6,649 bases of DNA from Akkermansiaceae bacterium (GTDB taxonomy: Bacteria > Verrucomicrobiota > Verrucomicrobiia > Verrucomicrobiales > Akkermansiaceae), in NCBI GenBank assembly GCA_023301645.1, contig JALZUH010000099.1, positions 1 to 6,649 on the forward strand. Direction: 5' to 3'. Each line of letters begins with the position of its first letter. Within the stretch, counting starts at the first letter, position 1. Of this stretch, positions 1-4,340 are shown piece by piece. The position numbers and the translations under genes are program-made. The notes below the pieces were generated by a model. It was not told the DNA's origin and searched no databases. It saw nothing but the letters and a program-made list of their open reading frames with translations.

Positions 1-67
1 TCAAAAAAATACGCCCAAAAACAGTTTCAACTGCATTTGAGAGAACGTCGATAAAGTCAATTTTCAT
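1..67 (-). CDS. 5' end of an unidentified gene running off the left edge
   Basis: An ATG at 67-65 on the minus strand opens a frame that stays open to the window edge. It gives 22 residues starting MKIDFIDVLSNAVETVFGRI. An AGGA Shine-Dalgarno-like sequence lies a few bases upstream (the TTAGGA that also forms the end of the attC-like site), which supports the start. The start codon comes six bases after that core, as is usual for the first gene of an integron cassette. Too little is visible to assign a function. Confidence 0.45.
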   Translation of the reverse strand, partial: MKIDFIDVLSNAVETVFGRIFL

Positions 68-72
68 ATTTT

Positions 73-198
73 TCCTAACGTCAAAGTTCGCTGGCCGCGA
101 TAAAAGCCCCGATAAATGGTTGAAGTTTCAATCGTGTAAAACAGAAGTAAAAGCTGACTCCGCAGCCACTAGCGGTCGGCTACAACGTCATGTTCGCT
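73..198 (-). other. putative integron attC recombination site (59-base-element-like)
   Basis: Read on the minus strand, the 126-bp element starts with AGCGAAC, five bases, then GTTGTAGCCGACCGC. It ends with GCGGCCAGCGAAC, six bases, then GTTAGGA. AAC-N5-GTT on the left and AAC-N6-GTT on the right is the spacing of the R''-L'' and L'-R' simple sites of attC. From memory the aadA1 site has GTTCAAGCCGAC in the same left position. The final core GTTAGGA fits GTTRRRY except at its last base, whereas the left box AGCGAAC fits RYYYAAC poorly. GCCG (left) and CGGC (right) can pair inside the GTT/AAC ends, but the rest of the stem is imperfect. The element begins three bases after the upstream gene's stop and the next ATG follows soon after it. 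This is a cassette-junction layout with orientation matching the genes. No integrase is visible. Confidence 0.5.
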
Positions 199-201
199 CC
201 T

Positions 202-627
202 TTAACCATTTTGAACCATCTCATGAACACGCTTATTGCGTTTGCCGGATCGAATCGTCTGCACGAGCAAAAGCCCGCAGACAAGTGGCATAACTATGAA
301 CAATGGGGAAATAAACGTCAAAACAAGGCCAATTAGAATGAAGACTATCATTACTATTTTTGTACACCCTTCTTTGGGATAATTAGTAGTCCACCCTGAG
401 GTTAAATTTCTACAGGCAATTGCACTAAACTTCCCCTTTCCTCTTGTGCCTGCTACACAGACTAAATCGCCATCCTGAATCATAGCCGGATAAGCCGTGC
501 TTAGAATAACTCTATCATTATCCAACGTAAAAATAGAAATATGGGTTGTGCGAGACATTGTATCACCACCACTAACATGTGTGGTGCGTTCTAAACCTGA
601 GACAATACCTTTGATAACTGTTTCCAT
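202..627 (-). CDS. small membrane protein with soluble N-terminal domain, unknown function
   Basis: This is a 141-residue protein that I do not recognise as a named family. Residues 1-85 are predicted soluble and beta-rich. They contain TTHVSGG (15-21) and a repeated TTH at 27-29, then alternating hydrophobic strands (ISIFTL, RVILSTAYP, DLVCVAG, KFSAIAC), which could be a small OB-like barrel. Residues 91-106 and 109-125 are two tightly spaced hydrophobic helices, followed by a basic tail (RSGKRNKR). This suggests a membrane hairpin with both ends on the same side. From memory, short proteins with THVSGG motifs and an effector-like membrane segment occur as orphan genes in many bacteria. The ATG at 627 has no clear Shine-Dalgarno. 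The stop is immediately followed by the attC-like site, so this could be an integron cassette gene. Confidence 0.7.
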   Translation of the reverse strand: METVIKGIVSGLERTTHVSGGDTMSRTTHISIFTLDNDRVILSTAYPAMIQDGDLVCVAGTRGKGKFSAIACRNLTSGWTTNYPKEGCTKIVMIVFILIGLVLTFISPLFIVMPLVCGLLLVQTIRSGKRNKRVHEMVQNG

Positions 628-654
628 GGTGTATTTATTATTTTTAGTGTATAG

Positions 655-676
655 AGTTAATCGCTGATTCTTAACT
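655..676. repeat. short inverted repeat upstream of the 202-627 gene
   Basis: AGTTAA (655-660) and TTAACT (671-676) are perfect 6-bp inverted arms around a 10-bp spacer. They lie about 30-50 bp upstream of the start codon at 627, where a promoter or operator would sit. The arms could be a repressor site. A weak -10-like TATACA (653-648, minus strand) lies just downstream. Nothing identifies a regulator. Confidence 0.3.
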
Positions 677-713
677 GCTATTCAGCTGAGCCTTGCGATG
701 TTTAGCTTCCTTT

Positions 714-743
714 ACTATATACCTACAAGCATTGTAGTTACAG
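714..743. repeat. dispersed 30-bp imperfect palindrome, copy A
   Basis: This matches 1731-1760 at 27 of 30 positions in the same orientation. The shared core CCTACAAGCATTGTAG (722-737) contains a perfect dyad, CTACAA and TTGTAG around GCA. The outer arms (CTATAT and TTACAG) pair only partly in this copy. It lies in the intergenic region between the genes at 202-627 and 868-1212. The family is unidentified. It could be a REP-like intergenic repeat, a protein-binding site or a boundary of an inserted unit. Confidence 0.7.
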
Positions 744-745
744 CG

Positions 746-760
746 TGTATGGATCATACA
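746..760. repeat. small hairpin next to repeat copy A
   Basis: TGTATG (746-751) and CATACA (755-760) are perfect inverted arms around GAT. The dyad immediately follows the palindromic repeat copy A and may be part of the same structured element. No T-run follows on either strand, so it is not a typical terminator. Confidence 0.35.
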
Positions 761-781
761 TCGATTACAGATAACAAGCTA

Positions 782-803
782 GCTATAGGCATCAGTCTAT
801 AGC
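782..803. repeat. inverted repeat downstream of the 868-1212 gene
   Basis: GCTATAG (782-788) and CTATAGC (797-803) form a perfect 7-bp stem with an 8-base loop, about 65 bp past the minus-strand stop at 868. On the plus strand it is followed by ATTTTATTT, whereas no U-tract follows in the direction of the neighbouring genes. It may be a 3' mRNA structure of the upstream gene, but it does not qualify as a standard terminator for it. Confidence 0.4.
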
Positions 804-867
804 GCATTTTATTTAGAGGTCATCGCTACGAGCTGTAGATTCTAGTAGTTACTCATTAAATACTTCA

Positions 868-1212
868 TCACGTCAGGTCGTATTCAACTTTGTTCGCTGG
901 CGTAATACGAATAACTCGATCCTTCTTTAGTTTCACTATGATTCGATTGGCTTCCTCGTCTGATATCCCACCAGTGAAGTTGAACATCGTCTTCACCGAA
1001 CGAACTAGGGCGTCCGATTTCTTCGGGGCCAACTTAAGAAGTCGTGGGCGAACAAACGCAACCTTCTCATCAAATGACGTATGAGATGAGTTATCGCTGG
1101 CTTGCTGCGGCTGAGCTGATTCTCTGACTGCAATCTTAGAAATGATTTCGTATTCTTCTATACTCATTTCTACGATAATACTACCAGATGTTGTAGTTCC
1201 TATTTTTTGCAT
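868..1212 (-). CDS. hypothetical protein with possible winged-helix C-terminus
   Basis: This is a 114-residue soluble protein that I do not recognise. The first 28 residues (MQKIGTTTSGSIIVEMSIEE onward) look like a short strand-strand-helix unit. Residues 30-48 are polar, with Gln, Ser and Asn, and are probably a linker. Residues 55-112 hold a basic helix (RPRLLKLAPKKSDALVRSVK), then GGISDEEANRIIVKLKKDR and the strand-turn-strand VIRITPANKVEY. That order suits a small winged helix-turn-helix, so a DNA-binding role is possible but inferred only from secondary-structure pattern. No Shine-Dalgarno is evident before the ATG at 1212. It lies 79 bp downstream of the Gly/Ala-rich gene on the same strand and may be co-transcribed with it. 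The two genes together are bracketed by the two 30-bp repeats. Confidence 0.65.
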   Translation of the reverse strand: MQKIGTTTSGSIIVEMSIEEYEIISKIAVRESAQPQQASDNSSHTSFDEKVAFVRPRLLKLAPKKSDALVRSVKTMFNFTGGISDEEANRIIVKLKKDRVIRITPANKVEYDLT

Positions 1213-1238
1213 GTTTTTGAGAACAATATGATCCGCCG

Positions 1239-1254
1239 AATCTTATTGAAGATT
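1239..1254. repeat. short dyad between the 868-1212 and 1292-1573 genes
   Basis: AATCTT (1239-1244) and AAGATT (1249-1254) are perfect inverted arms around ATTG. They lie about 27 bp upstream of the start codon at 1212. The dyad is AT-rich and could be an operator or a weak mRNA hairpin. It has TTTTATT after it only on the plus strand, so it is unlikely to terminate the minus-strand transcript. Confidence 0.3.
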
Positions 1255-1291
1255 TTTATTGGGCTTCATTGTGAAGGTTGGCATGTCGCAA

Positions 1292-1573
1292 CTACGATAT
1301 TGTGATTTTGGAGCCTTTATATTTTTTATAAGCAAGTCTAGCTCCAATTAATCCAGCTACAGCAACTGCACCTACTCCAGCTGTAGCAACTGCAAATCCT
1401 CCCAGCATACCTCCGCTACCAAGAGCAGCTAAACCACTAGTAAAACCAGCTGCTGACAATCCTGAAACTGATCCTGCAGAAGAAACCGCCATGGTTGCCC
1501 CGCCTACACCCAGGCCTGCTCCTGCAACTGCACCAGTGGCTCCTGCTATGTTTGATTTAGTGTTGTTTTTCAT
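1292..1573 (-). CDS. Gly/Ala-rich small hydrophobic protein, unknown function
   Basis: This 93-residue protein consists almost entirely of Gly, Ala, Val and Ser. It has a polar start (MKNNTKSN), a long weakly hydrophobic stretch at 9-80 rich in GxxxG and AxxxG spacing, and a basic tail at 79-89 (RLAYKKYKGSK). The centre contains SGLSAAGFTSGLAALG (37-52), a pattern I recall from many short unassigned bacterial membrane proteins. This is a glycine-zipper composition, so membrane insertion or oligomeric pore-like packing is possible, as in class II bacteriocin-like or effector peptides, but no function is established. AGGA lies about 10 bases before the ATG at 1573, and a TATAAT box lies about 40 bases upstream. 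The gene is the likely first member of a pair with 868-1212. Confidence 0.65.
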   Translation of the reverse strand: MKNNTKSNIAGATGAVAGAGLGVGGATMAVSSAGSVSGLSAAGFTSGLAALGSGGMLGGFAVATAGVGAVAVAGLIGARLAYKKYKGSKITIS

Positions 1574-1611
1574 AACTTCTAAATCCTAATGCCATATTCT
1601 CTGACTTCGCT

Positions 1612-1617
1612 ATTATA
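1612..1617 (-). promoter_or_regulatory. candidate -10 box for the 1292-1573 gene
   Basis: The minus strand reads TATAAT at 1617-1612, a perfect sigma-70 type -10 hexamer, 38 bp upstream of the ATG. This would give a 5' leader of about 30 bases. No convincing -35 hexamer is found 16-18 bp further upstream, so the call rests on the -10 and the spacing only. Confidence 0.35.
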
Positions 1618-1730
1618 ATTCCTCAGTTATTTTATAACGGGGCATTTTAGCCTCGTGGTCAGCGTTGCCAGCACTGTCTTATTCCGCCTTGGTTGCTGCC
1701 AAGCCTAGCCTTACGTCTTTGGTTTTAATC

Positions 1731-1760
1731 ACTGTATCCCTACAAGCATTGTAGATACAG
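1731..1760. repeat. dispersed 30-bp imperfect palindrome, copy B
   Basis: This is the second copy of the element at 714-743. Here the palindrome is better preserved. CTGTAT (1732-1737), a two-base bulge CC and CTACAA face TTGTAG and ATACAG around a GCA loop, giving 12 paired bases. A second perfect dyad overlaps it, TGTAGAT (1750-1756) with ATCTACA (1761-1767). The TTGTAG arm can therefore pair in two mutually exclusive ways. The copy lies between the envelope operon's terminator and the Gly/Ala-rich gene. Confidence 0.7.
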
Positions 1761-1851
1761 ATCTACAGAGGTATCAGGCATGTATGCTTTGGCAAGTTAT
1801 TAAGTCTACGCTCTGCCCTAGCCAAGCTCATCATTCACACTACCACCAAAC

Positions 1852-1892
1852 AAAAAAACACCCCACCAGCAAGGTCTGCCGATGGGGTGTTT
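1852..1892 (-). terminator. intrinsic terminator of the envelope operon
   Basis: On the minus strand, AAACACCCC (1892-1884) and GGGGTGTTT (1864-1856) form a 9-bp stem with a 19-base loop. The stem runs into a T-run (1858-1852). It begins about 30 bases after the stop codon of the gene at 1924-2649, as expected for a rho-independent terminator. It separates the envelope operon from the accessory genes to the left. Confidence 0.88.
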
Positions 1893-1923
1893 GGGAAAAT
1901 TGACTGTGGTTTGAAATGATCGG

Positions 1924-2649
1924 TTAGATCACTTCGTTGTATTTCTCTTCGTGGAATTGCTTACACTGGCCGATCCAGTTATCGCGCTGAATTCTGCCTT
2001 TGAAGGAGATTCTATTCGAGAAGTCTTCACACATCTGAGGTGACCAGATAGCGATCTGGCGGTAGGTGTATACTCCGTAGCTGTTGAGCTTCTCATTGAG
2101 GACTCCAGCGACACCTTTGATCCTAGTGAGGTCATCTACTTCGTCTGGGGCAGAGTTGTAGAGTAGGCCATACTGCTCGTCGTCGGTCATCTTTCCTGAT
2201 GCTAGTGCGTCAGCGAAGAATGCTTCTGGGTCTTCATCTGACTTAGCGTCAGCTGCTAGAGGTAGCTCAGTTTCGACTGGAGCTGATACGACGGCTGCCG
2301 CGGCCGCTGTGCTTGCTGCAGCAGAGAGAGATGCTACTTCAGTCTGTAGTCCAGAGCGCTCGGCTTCGAGGTCAGCGCACTGCTGCTTACAGGCTGCTAG
2401 TGCTGCATCTAGCTCACTAGAGTCGTTGCTGCATACTTCAGCTTCACGTTTCTGGGCACTGCGTATCTCAGCTTCGAGCTGGGAGATTTTAGCCTCGTTG
2501 TCTTTACGGCGCTTTGCGTAGCCGTTGATTTGTTTTCTATACTTAGCCCAGAGCACCCAGCCGAGGAGTAGTCCGAGTAAGAAGGCGACGAGAAAGAGCA
2601 GCACATTGTGCAGCCCGAGGTTAAAGAAGAAGTAAGTTAATGCGTTCAT
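1924..2649 (-). CDS. membrane-anchored coiled-coil protein with C-terminal helix-hairpin-helix domain
   Basis: This is a 241-residue protein. Residues 15-35 are one strong transmembrane helix, followed by the basic KYRKQ (36-40). Residues 40-110 are a heptad-like coiled coil rich in Glu, Lys, Ala and Gln. Residues 110-135 are an Ala-rich linker, and 136-170 are acidic. The C-terminal part carries DDLTRIKGVAGVLNEKL (172-188), then GVYTYRQIAIW (192-202) and GRIQRDNWIGQCKQF (218-232). This is the helix-hairpin-helix fold often annotated as DUF4332-like or as a predicted flap-endonuclease-1-like 5' DNA nuclease. No acidic nuclease centre is evident, so a structural or binding role is at least as likely. 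The gene lies 77 bp downstream of the OmpA-type gene with no terminator between them and has its own terminator beyond, so the two are probably one operon. No Shine-Dalgarno is seen before the ATG. Confidence 0.85.
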   Translation of the reverse strand: MNALTYFFFNLGLHNVLLFLVAFLLGLLLGWVLWAKYRKQINGYAKRRKDNEAKISQLEAEIRSAQKREAEVCSNDSSELDAALAACKQQCADLEAERSGLQTEVASLSAAASTAAAAAVVSAPVETELPLAADAKSDEDPEAFFADALASGKMTDDEQYGLLYNSAPDEVDDLTRIKGVAGVLNEKLNSYGVYTYRQIAIWSPQMCEDFSNRISFKGRIQRDNWIGQCKQFHEEKYNEVI

Positions 2650-2726
2650 GGTAGTAGTGTTTGGAGTTTAAAAATAAGGTTAGGAAAAAATAGAGTGTTT
2701 GGGGAAATCTAATGGATTGAGCTGTG

Positions 2727-4109
2727 TTATTTGAGGCGTAGTTCCACCTTACGGTCGCTTTCGCTGCCGCCAGTGCTTGCTGCGTTTGCGGCCTTGGCTG
2801 CGCCGAATGAAACGACGGTGAATTTCTGCTCAGAGACTCCTTTTTCAGCGAGTGCTTTGACGACTGATGTTGCGCGCTTAGCACTAAGCTGTCTGTTGAA
2901 CTCAGCATTTCCTGTGGCATCTGCATGACCACCGATGACGAAGTTTGTTCCGTCGCCTGCCTTGGTGATGGCGGCACTTAGGGCATCGATTTTGCCTTGC
3001 TGGTCTGCTCTGACTTCGCTTGAGCCGCTGTCGAAGAAGATTTGATTAAGGGCGAATGCATCGAGGAGAGCTTTGCGGGTGGCATCATCGAGCTTGGACT
3101 CGCTCTGGTATCCAGGGTAGTGATACTCAGAGGAGTAGAGCTTAAGGCTAGATGTTGGCTTTACGCCTAGACCACTGAGCTCGCCTAACCATTTCTTTTC
3201 CAGCTCAGCTGTTGCTGGTCCAGTCAGAGTGACCTGATCGTGCACGATGTTCATGCCTCTTTCACCTTTGGCACCGAAGTAGGAACCTACCCACTTACTG
3301 AATGCTGGCTTAGCAATGGACGGGTGGAACTCGGTGAATTCATCTGCTGTTACCTTGGTCGTATCAGACTTGAATAACTTCGCTGATTGGAAGTCGACAG
3401 GAGCATTGCCCTTCATGACTGATGTTCCTCCTTCGTTGCTGAGGGACAGCATCGTAGGAGTTGGCTCTACGATAGTGAATCCTGATGTGTCTACGGTAAG
3501 TCCTGCTGCTTTAGCAGAGTTAGCAACAGATGCTTTCATCTTAGCGGTCGCATTCCCGTATACTTTGAGGCTATTGTCGCGGGCACTGACCTTGTAGCCA
3601 CGGTCGCCCTTGAGGCTGAGGTAGTCTGATGACCAGCCAGCAAGACCAGCATGCTGCAGTAGGCTAGCATCACGATAGATGGTGTCATGATTGAGTGCGC
3701 TACCATTTACTGATGTAAGCTCTGAAGTATTTAATCGGCTCAGCAGTGCGTCAGGGTCACCGACATTTCCAGCGAGTAGGAGCTCATTGCCTGTCTTCTT
3801 CACATCTACATAACCGTAGACTTGAACATTATACTCAGAGGCCTTCACCCTCACTGCGCCACCACCGAGATCGTCAATGGCACTTTTTAATCCGTCGACG
3901 GCGGCTTTATCTTCGACCATGCCTGAGAGGCTAACATCGAGCTTGTCGATGCTGTATTCAGCGTCACTTAGCCCCTTAGAGGTGATGACCTTATTGACCT
4001 CTGCCAATAGTGTTGGTTTGAGCGTCTTCTCATACTTTGCATTTTGGAAAAATGCGAAGATAAGAGGCACTACGATCAGGGCTAACAGAGAAACTGTAAA
4101 TATTTTCAT
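2727..4109 (-). CDS. OmpA-family envelope protein with N-terminal anchor and BON-like repeats
   Basis: This 460-residue protein starts MKIFTVSLLALIVVPLIFAF, a hydrophobic segment with no obvious cleavage site, so it is probably an inner-membrane anchor facing the periplasm. Residues 28-97 and several following segments have the BON-like strand-helix pattern (for example LDVSLSGMVEDKAAVDGLKS at 57-76). Residues 108-214 and 218-326 look like a duplicated unit. Both contain W-x3-Y (159 and 273), KG[D/E]RG (167-171 and 281-285) and N/P-ATA (186-189 and 298-301). Residues 351-460 form an OmpA C-terminal domain with FFDSGSSEV, GGHADATG (D397), FNRQLSAKRA and SDRKVEL (R453). D397 and R453 are the residues that bind diaminopimelate in peptidoglycan. 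The overall order resembles mycobacterial ArfA/OmpATb. I chose the ATG at 4109. An upstream TTG at 4133 would add eight residues but has no ribosome-binding site and lies at the base of a hairpin. Confidence 0.9.
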   Translation of the reverse strand: MKIFTVSLLALIVVPLIFAFFQNAKYEKTLKPTLLAEVNKVITSKGLSDAEYSIDKLDVSLSGMVEDKAAVDGLKSAIDDLGGGAVRVKASEYNVQVYGYVDVKKTGNELLLAGNVGDPDALLSRLNTSELTSVNGSALNHDTIYRDASLLQHAGLAGWSSDYLSLKGDRGYKVSARDNSLKVYGNATAKMKASVANSAKAAGLTVDTSGFTIVEPTPTMLSLSNEGGTSVMKGNAPVDFQSAKLFKSDTTKVTADEFTEFHPSIAKPAFSKWVGSYFGAKGERGMNIVHDQVTLTGPATAELEKKWLGELSGLGVKPTSSLKLYSSEYHYPGYQSESKLDDATRKALLDAFALNQIFFDSGSSEVRADQQGKIDALSAAITKAGDGTNFVIGGHADATGNAEFNRQLSAKRATSVVKALAEKGVSEQKFTVVSFGAAKAANAASTGGSESDRKVELRLK

Positions 4110-4116
4110 AAGCTTG

Positions 4117-4132
4117 TGCTTCTTTTGAAGCA
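4117..4132 (-). promoter_or_regulatory. hairpin just upstream of the OmpA-type start codon
   Basis: TGCTTC (4117-4122) and GAAGCA (4127-4132) form a perfect 6-bp stem with a four-base loop. It ends seven bases before the ATG at 4109 on the minus strand. In the mRNA the loop and 3' arm carry AAAAGAAG, the only purine-rich stretch that could serve as ribosome-binding site, so the hairpin could limit translation. The effect is inferred. Confidence 0.4.
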
Positions 4133-4239
4133 AAAATTAGGCCGTTTGTCACATCATTTCACGAGAAAAAGCATTTGGCTGTCATCGTGTAGTCTAAAAA
4201 ATAAGCCCACAAAAAGATGATTCGACGCCTCTTAATAAT

Positions 4240-4291
4240 CGCAGTTTTACTGCGGGCTAACCACTAAGGCAAAGCGTCTTAGCTATTAGCC
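4240..4291 (+). promoter_or_regulatory. two adjacent hairpins in the proC upstream region
   Basis: The first hairpin is CGCAGT (4240-4245), loop TTT and ACTGCG (4249-4254). The second starts on the next base. GGCTAA (4255-4260) pairs with TTAGCC (4286-4291), then comes a 3x3 internal loop, and CTAAG (4264-4268) pairs with CTTAG (4278-4282) around a nine-base loop. That gives 17 base pairs in 52 bases, ending 49 bases before the proC ATG. No U-run follows, so this is not an intrinsic terminator. It could be a 5' UTR regulatory structure of proC, a small RNA or a binding site in the divergent region. Confidence 0.45.
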
Positions 4292-4340
4292 ATGCTATCA
4301 AGTCTTGCTATCTGCTCGAATAGGTGGCTAGGTTTTGCCT

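Larger units (their letters stand above)
1574..1923. other. 350-bp intergenic region with promoter, repeat and terminator
   Basis: No credible gene is present in this stretch. From right to left it contains the intrinsic terminator of the envelope operon (1852-1892) and the 30-bp repeat copy B (1731-1760) with overlapping dyads. Next come a small dyad CTTGG/CCAAG (1688-1703) and a -10-like box (1612-1617) for the Gly/Ala-rich gene. The heptamer CCTAGCC occurs twice (1704-1710 and 1818-1824). A structured non-coding RNA is possible but cannot be shown from one sequence. Confidence 0.5.

Noticed and set aside
782..803. Intrinsic terminator for the 868-1212 gene
   Set aside because: The stem is AT-rich and no T-run follows it on the minus strand. 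A T-rich stretch occurs only on the plus side.
890..1084. Plus-strand frame opposite the 868-1212 gene
   Set aside because: It is short and antisense to a better candidate with plausible secondary structure. No ribosome-binding site is convincing.
1581..1599. ATG upstream of the Gly/Ala-rich gene opening a 12-codon frame
   Set aside because: It has no ribosome-binding site of its own and lies in the 5' leader. It is probably chance.
714..1760. CRISPR array from the two 30-bp repeats
   Set aside because: There are only two copies, separated by about 1 kb containing genes. There is no regular spacer pattern.
2621..2977. Minus-strand frame of 118 codons spanning the gap between the two envelope genes
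   Set aside because: It is mostly out of frame within the OmpA domain, with Ser/Gln/Pro-rich low-complexity content. No domain is seen.
3316..3597. Plus-strand open frame of 93 codons
   Set aside because: It is antisense to the OmpA-type gene, has no recognisable domain, and its composition mirrors the sense codons. It is a shadow frame.
4110..4133. Eight-residue upstream extension of the OmpA-type protein from a TTG
   Set aside because: It has no Shine-Dalgarno, it overlaps a hairpin stem, and the downstream ATG gives a normal hydrophobic N-terminus.
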